Part shown: piece by piece, positions 1 through 6,995 of the stretch | How positions within the stretch are numbered: position 1 is the stretch's first letter | Layout of the letters: every line of letters begins with the position of its first letter | NCBI RefSeq assembly: GCF_011049865.1 | Contig: NZ_DRGY01000039.1 | Span: 1 to 41,673 of the forward strand | Source: Marinobacter antarcticus | GTDB lineage: Bacteria; Pseudomonadota; Gammaproteobacteria; Pseudomonadales; Oleiphilaceae | DNA: 41,673 nt | Direction of reading: 5' to 3' | Translations under genes and position numbers: made by a program | The notes under the pieces: generated by a model | Databases searched by the model: none | Seen by the model: only the letters and a program-made list of their open reading frames with translations | Told to the model about the DNA's origin: nothing

Positions 1-1
1 C

Positions 2-103
2 GACCGAAACCAGTTCCTCAACGATCAGAATCGCGAATTACTGCAGGAAAAAGCTGTCCTCCAGGGTCAGTTGAAACAACTACAAACAAGCCTGGCTAAA
101 TAG
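2..103 (+). CDS. C-terminal end of an unidentified coiled-coil protein (partial)
   Basis: The reading frame is open from the left edge and stops at TAG 101-103, giving 33 residues. They are rich in Gln, Leu, Lys and Glu with Leu roughly every fourth or seventh position (for example LLQEKAVLQGQLKQLQ), the pattern of a coiled coil. The protein begins outside the window. Being upstream of VirB9/VirB10-type genes on the same strand, it may belong to the conjugation block, but nothing seen here identifies the family. The frame could also be a chance open stretch, although the composition argues for coding. Confidence 0.45.
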   Translation, partial: DRNQFLNDQNRELLQEKAVLQGQLKQLQTSLAK

Positions 104-172
104 CCCGCTATTGTCTCGGCCTGATCATCCCTGAGAGTTGCGAGTGATGCCAATCGCGCAAGGAGTAGTTAG

Positions 173-556
173 ATGTCTACCGTGATCTTTGGCAGGCTGC
201 GAGCTGCGGCAAAACGCATTCAGCATGATGCGCTGACGGTTATTTTGTGGCGCGAGACCCGAATACCCCCCATAGTCGTTCGGCTGCTCGCAATCGCAGC
301 GTACGCCATGAGTCCAATTGATCTCATTCCGGACTTCATGCCGATCCTGGGCTATCTTGACGACATTATCTTGGTCCCGCTGGGCATCGTCCTTGTCATC
401 AAGCTGACGCCATCGAATGTGATAGAAGCAAGTCGCTCGAAAGCAGCTAAAGTGGCAATCAAGCCGATCAGCCACGTTGCGGCCGCAGTCGTTATTGGCA
501 CATGGCTTTTATGTGCCACGGCTTTTGGCTACTGGGTGTGGGAATACAGCAGGTAA
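173..556 (+). CDS. DUF1232 (YkvA-type) small membrane protein
   Basis: A 127-residue protein with a good ribosome site (AAGGAG about 10 bases before the ATG). Residues about 37-75 carry the hallmark of the DUF1232 family: a short hydrophobic helix leading into SPIDLIPDFMPILGYLDD, followed by a second hydrophobic stretch. A last hydrophobic helix at about 103-123 (AAAVVIGTWLLCATAFGYWVW) suggests membrane insertion. The family has no firmly established function. It sits between a partial coiled-coil gene and a VirB9-like gene, which is unusual for a T4SS operon, so it may be a cargo gene or an uncharacterised conjugation accessory. Confidence 0.75.
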   Translation: MSTVIFGRLRAAAKRIQHDALTVILWRETRIPPIVVRLLAIAAYAMSPIDLIPDFMPILGYLDDIILVPLGIVLVIKLTPSNVIEASRSKAAKVAIKPISHVAAAVVIGTWLLCATAFGYWVWEYSR

Positions 557-612
557 CGCATCGTCTGCACGTGATGAAATAGTTAATTTAAGGCTTGTAA
601 AACAGATGGTTA

Positions 613-1038
613 ATGCGCTTTTTGGAGGATTTCGTCAGAATCGTTGCCGACCCTCAGCTACAGCAGCAGTTGGTCGAGCTCAAGCGTCAGGCGGACGACG
701 ACAAACGTAAAGCGGTCATGGAAGCACTGCGTCGTTTCCGCTACCACGTGTACACCCGCTACAACTGGGACCAGGGCAAGGGCTTTGCCGCTCAGGGGCT
801 GGTGTCGGACGTGTATGACGATGGTCGGTTTACCTACATCCGCCTGCATCAACCCAACCGAGGTCTGATGTCGGTTGAAACCGAGGTGGGCGAGAAGACC
901 GCCATCGTGCCCACTAAATACGACGATACCTATGGTATGTACGTGGTGTCGGGCATTTATCCGAGCTTCACGCTGCGAGTGGATGATGCCCGGATCAATA
1001 TCGCGCGTGCAGACAGCACCACCCATGGCGAATTCTAG
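613..1038 (+). CDS. VirB9/TrbG-type T4SS outer-membrane-complex protein, C-terminal domain only
   Basis: The 141-residue product matches the C-terminal half of VirB9/TrbG/TraO proteins: the signature VYDDGRFTYIRL at about residues 67-78, then a beta-rich segment ending LRVDDARINIARAD, equivalent to the family's final LRLG...VxI strand. VirB9 proteins normally have about 250-300 residues with a signal peptide and an N-terminal beta domain; neither is present, and upstream DNA encodes an unrelated DUF1232 protein. Residues 14-45 form a charged helix like the VirB9 linker. The gene lies 8 bases before virB10, consistent with a core-complex pair. Either a naturally short form or a 5'-truncated gene using a new start; the ATG at 613 has only a weak ribosome site. 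Confidence 0.6.
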   Translation: MRFLEDFVRIVADPQLQQQLVELKRQADDDKRKAVMEALRRFRYHVYTRYNWDQGKGFAAQGLVSDVYDDGRFTYIRLHQPNRGLMSVETEVGEKTAIVPTKYDDTYGMYVVSGIYPSFTLRVDDARINIARADSTTHGEF

Positions 1039-1046
1039 GAGGCGTC

Positions 1047-2444
1047 ATGGCTGAAGAAGCGGCACCACGCATTGAGGAAAAACCGGCCATTTACAAAAAA
1101 AAGCTGCAGGTCTGGCTGATGGTTGCCTTTGGCTCGGTGATGGCCCTGTTACTGATCCTGACGCTGATCAACATCTTCTCAAAGCTCAATGGCAGCAAGC
1201 CTCGCCCTCCGGAGATCGCCAGAGAACAGCGCAGCGCGCCGACCATCGATCGCCAGGATCAGTTCGATCAGCTGGTCAGCAATCGTCGACCGCGGGTGAC
1301 GCCGATGGAGGCGATCGAAGTTGAGGGGATGACTGCGGCGACAGCGCCCTCAGCGAACGGAAAAGGCACGAAGAGCGAGGAGGCTCCTGCGGCTCCGCAG
1401 CTTTCGCAGGAAGAAAAGGCGCTGGCTCAATGGCAAGCTCGCGAGCGGCTTCGCGCTTTGAATAGCGCCCAAGCCGGCTGGGAGCTAGAGGGTTCGTCAG
1501 GGTCTAAAAAAGAGCAACCTGCAGAAGGCCGTCCCACGGTCGCTGCCGCCAGCTCAAGCCGTCCAGCGCGCCCCGGCCCGAACGATATGATGAGTCAGCT
1601 CGATGCGTTGAATCGCCCGCTTTCAGAAACTGGCAGTCTGGAAGAGCGACGCGCCGAAGTGCGCAAGCGAATCGAAGAAGCCCAGCGGTTGCGCGGAACG
1701 TTGGCCACCCAGGGGGCCAGTGGCCTTCCCAATGCGGCAGGACGCACTGCCGCAACACCTGAGCAGCAAGAGCTCAAAACCATCAAGACCAGCTTTCATC
1801 AGGCCCCTGAGAACGTCGCAGGTTACAGCAAGGAAAACCGCTACAACGCTGACATCGCTGGCAAGATCAAGATGCCCCCTGGCACAGAAATTCCGACCAC
1901 GCTGATGCGAAAGGCCATCTCCGATTATACCGGTGGTTCGCTGAAAGCCATCGTTAGTCACGATGTGTACGACGTCAGTCGCGAGTTCGTACTGATTCCA
2001 AAAGGAACCGAGGTCAATATCGGCATCGTCCGGACCCGAAACGTCAACGAGGCCATTTCCAGCCGGGTCGCGTTTATCGTCAAGGACGCCGTTCTACCGG
2101 ATACTCGCGTTATCGACTTCTCTACCGCCTCGGCAGTCGATCGTGAAGGGGTGGGGGCTATTGAGGATCAGGTTGACCACCACTTCATGGCCCAATTTTT
2201 TGGGGTGGCGGCCTATGCCTTGGTCAGTAACGAGTCCAGCTACGCCGGCACCGGCCTGGAGCAGGGCAGCTATACCGGCGATGTCAGCGCCGGGCTTCGC
2301 AGTGAGCTGTCTCCGCTTGCTCAGAAATATCTCAACATCGTCCCGACCAGCACCATCCGTCCTGGCCAGAGCTTTCGCGTCATCGTGGAAGAAGAAATGT
2401 ACATCGAACCCTGGAGTCACCTGTATGCGCAGTACATGGAATAG
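1047..2444 (+). CDS. trbI: VirB10/TrbI-type T4SS core channel protein
   Basis: 465 residues. A short cytoplasmic tail is followed by one transmembrane helix (about 21-44), a long Pro/Ala/Glu/Gln-rich periplasmic linker (about 50-270) and the conserved C-terminal beta-barrel domain, with IPTTLMRKAISDYTGGSLKA (about 280-299) and LIPKGTEVNI. This is the standard architecture of VirB10/TrbI, which spans both membranes in the conjugative channel and transmits energy from the ATPases. The start is supported by AGGAGG four bases upstream. The gene follows the VirB9-like gene and overlaps the next gene by 20 bases, so the block is one transcription unit. The symbol is by analogy to RP4 TrbI. Confidence 0.88.
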   Translation: MAEEAAPRIEEKPAIYKKKLQVWLMVAFGSVMALLLILTLINIFSKLNGSKPRPPEIAREQRSAPTIDRQDQFDQLVSNRRPRVTPMEAIEVEGMTAATAPSANGKGTKSEEAPAAPQLSQEEKALAQWQARERLRALNSAQAGWELEGSSGSKKEQPAEGRPTVAAASSSRPARPGPNDMMSQLDALNRPLSETGSLEERRAEVRKRIEEAQRLRGTLATQGASGLPNAAGRTAATPEQQELKTIKTSFHQAPENVAGYSKENRYNADIAGKIKMPPGTEIPTTLMRKAISDYTGGSLKAIVSHDVYDVSREFVLIPKGTEVNIGIVRTRNVNEAISSRVAFIVKDAVLPDTRVIDFSTASAVDREGVGAIEDQVDHHFMAQFFGVAAYALVSNESSYAGTGLEQGSYTGDVSAGLRSELSPLAQKYLNIVPTSTIRPGQSFRVIVEEEMYIEPWSHLYAQYME

Positions 2445-2793
2445 TGTGTTCTTCATCCTGTCTTGCGCCGCCTCGGGCGCCTGGGCTAGCGAACCCACTC
2501 GAATTGAGATCGATCCGCTGTCGCTATATGCGCGGACGGTATACCCGGAGAGCGTCACAACGATTGGCGGGGCTGCCCGCTATTTGCTTGAGCCCACCGG
2601 CTACACGCTAGCGATCGAGCATCCCGCGCCGGCGGATGCCCGGACCATCGGTAACCGCGCGATTCCGCCGATCGCCAAATTGCACCGGACCATGCCCATT
2701 ATCGATGCGCTTCAGATTCTCATTGGCACTGAAAAATGGATCGTAGTCGACCGGCATAACAAACTCATTTCGTTCTCGGAAAAGAGGTCATGA
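2425..2793 (+). CDS. PilL/TcpQ-like periplasmic protein of conjugative elements
   Basis: 122 residues starting at an ATG inside the end of the virB10-type gene. A signal peptide covers about residues 1-21 (hydrophobic VFFILSCAASGAW). The body has a TIGGAARYLLEPTGYTL segment followed by IPPIAKLHRTMPIIDALQIL and a closing strand, resembling the short conserved domain of PilL proteins of PFGI-1-class integrating conjugative elements and the TcpQ/secretin N-terminal type of fold. Such proteins are thought to act at the outer-membrane end of conjugation or pilus machinery. It ends in an ATGA overlap with the next lipoprotein gene. The family match is by eye and moderately sure. Confidence 0.55.
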   Translation: MRSTWNSVFFILSCAASGAWASEPTRIEIDPLSLYARTVYPESVTTIGGAARYLLEPTGYTLAIEHPAPADARTIGNRAIPPIAKLHRTMPIIDALQILIGTEKWIVVDRHNKLISFSEKRS

Positions 2794-2984
2794 CCATGCA
2801 CGCTACGCTGATTCTGCTGGCCTTAACCCTCGCCTTGAGCGGCTGTCAGTCCACCAAAGTCGTGGGTACCGGTGACTTCTTTACGCTGAGCAGCCGTAAC
2901 GTGGTGTACCGCGATCTAACCCGTCCGGTGGGTGTGGACAACGAACCGGAAACCGCTCGCTATGCCGTTCTGCCTGCGCATTAA
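2790..2984 (+). CDS. Small lipoprotein, VirB7-like position
   Basis: 64 residues with a lipoprotein signal: a hydrophobic helix ending in the lipobox LSGC, so Cys19 would be lipidated. The mature chain is short (about 45 residues) and has no recognisable enzyme motif. T4SS operons often encode a small outer-membrane lipoprotein (VirB7) that anchors VirB9, and this gene's size and place in the block fit that role; the assignment is by position, not by sequence. The start overlaps the previous stop (ATGA) with AGAGG upstream, and the end overlaps the next start by 23 bases, showing tight translational coupling. Confidence 0.65.
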   Translation: MTMHATLILLALTLALSGCQSTKVVGTGDFFTLSSRNVVYRDLTRPVGVDNEPETARYAVLPAH

Positions 2985-3693
2985 CGCGGCGCTGCTGGCT
3001 CTGGCCTTTAGTGGTCCGGGCTGGTCAGTTGCGGTCACTGAAGCGCCGGATACCGAGTCGCTGTATGAGCACCTGTATCCGGATGCGTCGCTGACACCGG
3101 AGCGGACCCCTGCATCGAGCTCAAGCGGCCGTGACACCGCTCGCTGGCCAGGCTTTGCCGCAGAGCGCCGACGTACGCGTTGGTCGGACGAGCAGATCGA
3201 GGCGATGCGCCGCGCATTCAAGCCACCATCGGCGCGGCGAGACGCTGAGCCAGACGACTCGCATCTTTCCCTGGCGTCTCCAACCGTGCCGGGCCCGCCC
3301 GAGGCGGTGCCCTATGCCAGCTTGGTGGAGAAATATGCATCCCGGTACGGACTGGATCCGCTATTGATCCACCAGGTCATCCTGGCCGAGTCGCAGTATG
3401 ATCCGTGGGCGATCAGTCCGAAGGGCGCGAAAGGGCTGATGCAGCTCATGGATGAGGTGTCCGAGACGTTCAACATCGACCCGTTTGATCCTGAATCGAA
3501 CATTCAGGTGGGTACCCGTTACCTTGCACAGATGCTGGCTCGCTTTGAGTCGGTGGAGCTGGCACTGGCCGCCTATAACGCCGGGCCTGGAGCAGTAGAG
3601 AAATACCAGGGCATTCCCCCGTTTGCGGAGACGCAAAATTATATCAGCCGAATCCAGGGCGGTTTGGTGCAAAGGGAGGCAGGGTATCCATGA
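2962..3693 (+). CDS. Soluble lytic transglycosylase of the conjugation system (VirB1-like)
   Basis: 243 residues from the ATG at 2962, chosen because it opens a signal peptide (MPFCLRINAALLALAFSGPG); the upstream in-frame ATG at 2932 would add ten residues ahead of it. After a low-complexity segment, residues about 120-240 form an SLT domain: the catalytic Glu143 in ILAESQYDPWA, then KGAKGLMQL, the AYNAGPGAV motif near 206-214 and YISRI. Such enzymes cut peptidoglycan to let the secretion channel through. The family assignment is secure. The gene overlaps the lipoprotein gene before it and shares an ATGA junction with the gene after it. Confidence 0.88.
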   Translation: MPFCLRINAALLALAFSGPGWSVAVTEAPDTESLYEHLYPDASLTPERTPASSSSGRDTARWPGFAAERRRTRWSDEQIEAMRRAFKPPSARRDAEPDDSHLSLASPTVPGPPEAVPYASLVEKYASRYGLDPLLIHQVILAESQYDPWAISPKGAKGLMQLMDEVSETFNIDPFDPESNIQVGTRYLAQMLARFESVELALAAYNAGPGAVEKYQGIPPFAETQNYISRIQGGLVQREAGYP

Positions 3694-4001
3694 AACGTAT
3701 GGCCCTGGTATCGCTGATCAGCCTTTGCTCAGCTGCGGCTGCAGACGAGTTCGATTTCGACTGGAACAACAAGAATGATATGCGCGGAGCCTGGCTGATG
3801 TGCGCAACCACAGGTTTCACCCAGGGCGAATGCCCCAAGGTGTTTGAACGTTGCTGGCAACCCCCAATGATCTACCGCAAACGCCATAAGATTCGCACCT
3901 ACTGCACTGGCACGCCGCAGTTCAGCATGAATGAGGCGGACTCGGAGCGCGTACGGCAGGAAGCATTCAGACGGGCTCAAGACGAGGCAGGCGATCGGTA
4001 A
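3690..4001 (+). CDS. Secreted Cys-containing protein of unknown function
   Basis: 103 residues with a signal peptide (about 1-18, cleaved near AAAADE) and four cysteines in the mature part (38, 48, 55, 72), enough for two disulfides. The C-terminus is charged (RVRQEAFRRAQDEAGDR). GGGAGG lies ten bases before the ATG, and the start overlaps the transglycosylase stop as ATGA, so it is co-translated with the conjugation genes. A small periplasmic disulfide protein after the lytic transglycosylase recalls TrbM in position, but the TrbM Cys pattern is not seen. I do not recognise the family. Confidence 0.7.
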   Translation: MKRMALVSLISLCSAAAADEFDFDWNNKNDMRGAWLMCATTGFTQGECPKVFERCWQPPMIYRKRHKIRTYCTGTPQFSMNEADSERVRQEAFRRAQDEAGDR

Positions 4002-4020
4002 ACGAGCAGGCGAGGGCGGC

Positions 4021-4302
4021 ATGCGTTTAGCATTTTTGAAACAACTATTTGAAGGTGGTCTTTTGGCGCAAGCAGAAATTAATACGGCGCCAGAGGACGG
4101 GCGCTGGCAGTTACGGGTGATCAAGCAGGGCGGAGAAGCTCTGGAGGTCACGTTGGCGGCTAAGATGGGCCAAGTGAAGAGCTATAACCGGCTCAATGCC
4201 GCCATGATGGATGCGTATCGTATTGGCTTTCGGGCAGTTACGGTGCGGCTGCCGCACGATTACCAGCGTAGCGACGGGCCGCGGGAAGGACCGGTGAGAT
4301 AA
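4021..4302 (+). CDS. Small plasmid protein, first of two tandem paralogues (RepB-like)
   Basis: 93 residues from the ATG at 4021, preceded by GAGGGCGGC. It aligns along its length with the gene at 4394: both open with a Leu/Phe-rich helix (FLKQLFEGGLL versus MRKLFEFGALK), share a DG-W core, a KSYNRL/KGYKSL motif and end with an A...RIGFRAVTVRL / A...RVGFGEVRVQL segment. Small proteins with this layout are sometimes annotated 'plasmid replication protein RepB' in Pseudomonas plasmids; I recall this only loosely and the biochemical role is not established. Its place between the T4SS genes and repA fits a plasmid maintenance function. Confidence 0.6.
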   Translation: MRLAFLKQLFEGGLLAQAEINTAPEDGRWQLRVIKQGGEALEVTLAAKMGQVKSYNRLNAAMMDAYRIGFRAVTVRLPHDYQRSDGPREGPVR

Positions 4303-4320
4303 ACCGGTTTGGCAAAACGC

Positions 4321-4356
4321 TGAACATAAATTTGCTTTTTCATGTTCACATATATA
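4321..4356 (+). promoter_or_regulatory. Inverted repeat and -10-like element before the second paralogue
   Basis: TGAACAT (4321-4327) and ATGTTCA (4342-4348) form a 7-bp inverted repeat with a 14-base centre, followed at once by TATATA (4351-4356). This lies in the 91-base gap between the paralogues and could be an operator over a promoter for the second gene. A matching -35 box is not clear. Confidence 0.4.
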
Positions 4357-4393
4357 GCCTGCAAAACGGTTCATTCTCAAATACGAGGGCGAC

Positions 4394-4636
4394 ATGTCCG
4401 TGGATCTTTCAGCAATGCGCAAGTTATTCGAGTTCGGAGCTCTGAAGGCGGCTATCGTCGCCCCGGCTCCGATGGAGGACGGTGCATGGATGATCATGGT
4501 GGAGCGTGCAGACGGTCAGCGCGATCCCATGACTATTGCCAGGTCCAGTCGCATCAAGGGCTACAAGTCTCTTGAAGCCGCTGCGGCTGACGCCCGTCGT
4601 GTTGGATTTGGAGAAGTGAGGGTGCAGTTAGCGTAA
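4394..4636 (+). CDS. Small plasmid protein, second tandem paralogue (RepB-like)
   Basis: 80 residues, start supported by GAGGGCGAC just upstream, nearly the same ribosome site as its paralogue at 4021. The sequence is a compact alpha/beta chain: N-terminal helix, a hydrophobic strand (AAIVAPAPMEDGAWMIMV), a polar middle with RSSRIKGYKSLEAA and a final strand VGFGEVRVQLA. No catalytic motif is visible. It is followed by a perfect hairpin at 4653-4685 and then the replication initiator, so it ends one transcription unit. Paralogy with 4021-4302 is visible directly; the replication role is inference from context. Confidence 0.62.
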   Translation: MSVDLSAMRKLFEFGALKAAIVAPAPMEDGAWMIMVERADGQRDPMTIARSSRIKGYKSLEAAAADARRVGFGEVRVQLA

Positions 4637-4652
4637 ACGTATATGCCAGAAA

Positions 4653-4685
4653 CTAGAAAGCCCGGCTGGTAACCGGGCTTTCTAG
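4653..4685 (+). terminator. Perfect 13-bp hairpin, probable terminator
   Basis: CTAGAAAGCCCGG (4653-4665) pairs perfectly with CCGGGCTTTCTAG (4673-4685) across a 7-base loop. It lies 17 bases after the stop of the second paralogue. There is no clean T tract on the plus strand (AAAATAT follows), so termination may be rho-assisted or the hairpin may act mainly as an RNA stabiliser. Confidence 0.6.
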
Positions 4686-4822
4686 AAAATATAAACAGGC
4701 TTCTGATCTTGGCGGACGGGGCCTGTTCCAACACACAGTGAGTCGATTATGGCTGGCATTGCGGGTTTGTGCAACCCCAAGAAAGTCACCCAATCGTCTC
4801 GCTATTATCATGGCGCGACAGG

Positions 4823-5644
4823 ATGGTGGCGGTTTCAATAACAAGAGCATATGTTCCGCGGGCGAATCAGGGCGGAAACTATTGCGGACACAACCCGGAC
4901 TCCCCTCGGCTGGAGCTGGTTGCCCCGACGACGCTTAAAACGCGTCCGAAGATTCTGTCCCTGCTCCAAAAGCGGATTCAGCAGTACTACGGCTCACCGA
5001 CGCGCCTACCGTCACTGCGCTCAGCTAACCGCAGCAAGCAAGGCCGACAGCAACGTAGCGAGCGCCGTGAAGCCTGCCTTCTACTTCTAACTGCCATTCT
5101 CGAATTCACCGATCTGTCTTCTCTACGCTGCGGCGTGCCGACCGCGGATGGTTTCGTATCGCTCACTTTGAATTACCTGGTGCAGTTCACCGGCCTGCAT
5201 CCGAGGCGTGCCGAGCGCGCCCTGGCCGATCTCAAGCGGGCTAATCTGTTAACTGTTGCCCAGCCTCGGCAGTTGCTAGAGGACGGCAGTTGGCGAGGCC
5301 TCGCCGCGGTCAAGGCAGTTAATAAACTGCTGTTCACCGCGTTTGGTTTGGGTCGCCGGCTGCAGCACGAGCGAGATCGAGCGACCAAGCGCCTGGTCAG
5401 GAAGACCCGAACGCGGGGAACCCTCACCACCTGGGCGCGTAATGCCCTGGTATTGAATACCCTATTCACTCAGCCAGGCCGGAGCTATACCCGGCAGCAA
5501 CGGGCCCATCCACAGATGGGAGAAGACCTGGCACGAAGGCGACTTGATATGCTCCTCGCGCTAAGACAGGAGTATCCCAGCTGGAGCGCCGAGCAAATCA
5601 ACCAGGAAGTCGACCGACTCGTCACCAGCCAGGTGCAAGCCTAA
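4823..5644 (+). CDS. repA: Plasmid replication initiator, RepA-type
   Basis: 273 residues if the ATG at 4823 is used. The central part (about 80-190) has the look of a winged-helix initiator: RREACLLLLTAILEFTDLSS, then SLTLNYLVQFTGL followed by RRAERALADLKRANLLTV (a helix-turn-helix with recognition helix) and an RGLAAVKAVNKLLFTAFGL stretch, then a basic region (RDRATKRLVRKTRTRG). This resembles RepA-type initiators of gammaproteobacterial plasmids; I cannot name the incompatibility group. The start is uncertain: a GTG at 4769 is in frame 18 codons earlier, but a small hairpin GGGTT...AACCC (4763-4777) overlaps it. AACAGGC/GCCTGTT (4694-4727) upstream may be regulatory. Confidence 0.65.
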   Translation: MVAVSITRAYVPRANQGGNYCGHNPDSPRLELVAPTTLKTRPKILSLLQKRIQQYYGSPTRLPSLRSANRSKQGRQQRSERREACLLLLTAILEFTDLSSLRCGVPTADGFVSLTLNYLVQFTGLHPRRAERALADLKRANLLTVAQPRQLLEDGSWRGLAAVKAVNKLLFTAFGLGRRLQHERDRATKRLVRKTRTRGTLTTWARNALVLNTLFTQPGRSYTRQQRAHPQMGEDLARRRLDMLLALRQEYPSWSAEQINQEVDRLVTSQVQA

Positions 5645-6203
5645 GCTAGCTGCGTCTTCTTTTCTGGTTTTGTCCTTTTCTGCTGGCATCCGAAGCGGTT
5701 TCCTCGGCTATTAACCCATCAATCCGCTATTACCCTACCCAATAGCAGGCTGTGCCCAGCTTCAGACCATGAGAGAAAGGAACAGTATTAGTTAAGTGTC
5801 GGTAACCAAGAAAATAAGTGTCGGTCATTAATCAGTAGGTAAAACCATCAGAAGGGCTTTGCTGCTATGCAGCAGAAATGCCTCGCGCCGATTTCGCGCC
5901 TACGGCGCTGCGCGAGAACACACGAGTCAGCCAAACCAGTCAGCACAAAACAACCAACGCTGGCAGCCTTCCGGTCGATGCACGCCGAATAACTCATCTT
6001 TCCTCCTAAACGTTCTGCAACGGCGTTTCTCTCCCTCACGCTGCTCCCTTCGGGAACCCCTGTTAGTTAGGGAGGGGGTCGGTCCAACTCCCTGCAACCT
6101 GAACAGGATCACAAACAGGCTCACCGCGTTGCTTCTGATGTGAAGCATGCCCATAACGCTTGGGTACTGGCTGAGATAATGTATGGACCACGAGGGAAGA
6201 AAT
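5645..6203. other. Gene-poor stretch after repA, candidate origin region
   Basis: About 560 bases without a convincing gene. Short frames on both strands lack ribosome sites and coding composition. It starts with a pyrimidine-rich tract (5652-5690), contains the 22-bp-spaced direct repeat described separately (5793-5825), and ends with a purine-rich/pyrimidine-rich block near 6020-6075. Being next to the initiator gene, it is the natural place for a vegetative origin, but no AT-rich melting region, DnaA box cluster or long iteron array is evident. Confidence 0.35.
5793..5825 (+). repeat. Two 11-bp direct repeats spaced 22 bp, iteron-like
   Basis: TAAGTGTCGGT occurs at 5793-5803 and again at 5815-5825, start-to-start distance exactly 22 bases (two helical turns). 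The position, 150 bases after repA, and the spacing resemble plasmid iterons, but two copies is very few. An alternative is the repeated end of a vanished insertion sequence. Confidence 0.45.
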
Positions 6204-6293
6204 ATGCACGGAATGCACTACGTGATGGTGTTAGCACCACTAATGCTGAGTTTGGCAGCAGCGCTGTATTATTTAGCGGTCAAACCTGATTAG
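6204..6293 (+). CDS. 29-residue single-helix membrane peptide (candidate)
   Basis: ATG at 6204 preceded by GAGGGAAGAA, a good ribosome site. The product is almost entirely a hydrophobic helix (VMVLAPLMLSLAAALYYLAV) with polar ends, as in small single-span membrane proteins. No homologue is recognised. It lies upstream of the convergent toxin gene, and a second short hydrophobic frame follows at 6404. The coding evidence is the ribosome site plus composition only. Confidence 0.35.
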   Translation: MHGMHYVMVLAPLMLSLAAALYYLAVKPD

Positions 6294-6378
6294 CAGCGAC
6301 TTTATAGTCGTGACCAGCCAAGCTGGGCTGTATGGTTGGGTGTCGCCGCGGCAAATTACCAGTACCTGCTTCTATTTG

Positions 6379-6397
6379 GCCCGAATTTCATTCGGGC
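6379..6397. terminator. Perfect 8-bp hairpin with 3-base loop
   Basis: GCCCGAAT (6379-6386), loop TTC, ATTCGGGC (6390-6397). It falls between the small plus-strand peptide and the minus-strand toxin gene, so it could terminate transcription in either direction; no T tract follows on either side. Confidence 0.4.
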
Positions 6398-6403
6398 GCT
6401 TAG

Positions 6404-6529
6404 ATGGTCTGGCTGCTGGCGGTTGCAGCCCTTTTCGTATCTGTATACCTAAAAGCTCGTTTAGATCTCAACAAGTATGCAGTGTTCGCGGGTGTGATCG
6501 TCTTCAGGACTAGCTCTGGTTCAGCTTGA
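6404..6529 (+). CDS. 41-residue hydrophobic peptide (candidate)
   Basis: Starts MVWLLAVAALFVSVYLKARL and continues KYAVFAGVIVF, giving one or two membrane helices. It has no clear ribosome site and its last 20 bases overlap the 3' end of the convergent RES toxin gene. With the peptide at 6204 it might form a pair of small membrane proteins, but the evidence is weak and chance hydrophobic frames of this size are common. Confidence 0.22.
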   Translation: MVWLLAVAALFVSVYLKARLDLNKYAVFAGVIVFRTSSGSA

Positions 6530-6995
6530 ACATCCGCTCGTCATACCTAAAATTTTGTATATCTAGGACTTCGATACTCCCCACGGCTGGGTGAGCCGGG
6601 TTAATTACCACATTTCTCTCGAGCGGGAGCACTACTGATGGGACGATCAATCCCATTTGCTTACCATCTCGGAGCCATTGCGATCCAAAGTCTACGCTTG
6701 GCTTGTCGGAAGGCAGCGAGTCCCAACCTTCTGGAAGATCACCTGGTCTCGGTTCGAGGTATAATTCCGGATCGTCCGGCAGACTGAAGCGAGTTATCGT
6801 CATGGGAATCTGTGGGCGCCCCGCCTGGTGCACGAAGGTCTCCAGGCAGCAGATCGCTGCGCTCAGTCCCATGTACACTGCCGGCAACTCGGTCTCATTC
6901 CAGCGGCCGCCTTCCAACGCAGCTCCAATCCCAGATAAATCCTTAGCACGCCTGGCTTTGCTGATACGCCAAGCAATCAAGCCGCATTTCCCCAT
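6510..6995 (-). CDS. RES-domain toxin
   Basis: 161 residues covering a full RES domain. Conserved residues are visible: Arg10 in the opening AWRIS, Arg31 in GGRWN, then Tyr41 and Ser45 in VYMGLSAAICCLETFVH with Glu52. RES toxins of characterised RES-Xre systems degrade NAD+ and stop growth. The gene is downstream of, and overlaps by 19 bases, the antitoxin gene at 6977-7444, the usual order in this family. It would be co-transcribed from the antitoxin promoter. The role here is plasmid or island stabilisation by inference. Confidence 0.88.
   Translation of the reverse strand: MGKCGLIAWRISKARRAKDLSGIGAALEGGRWNETELPAVYMGLSAAICCLETFVHQAGRPQIPMTITRFSLPDDPELYLEPRPGDLPEGWDSLPSDKPSVDFGSQWLRDGKQMGLIVPSVVLPLERNVVINPAHPAVGSIEVLDIQNFRYDERMFKLNQS

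Noticed and set aside
5793..5825. Repeat as an IS21-type element end
   Set aside because: No transposase or matching second end is visible in the window, so an insertion-sequence call is not supported; kept as an iteron-like repeat with low confidence.
5848..6154. Short minus-strand frames with several Cys after repA
   Set aside because: No ribosome sites and no coherent protein pattern; left as part of the gene-poor stretch.
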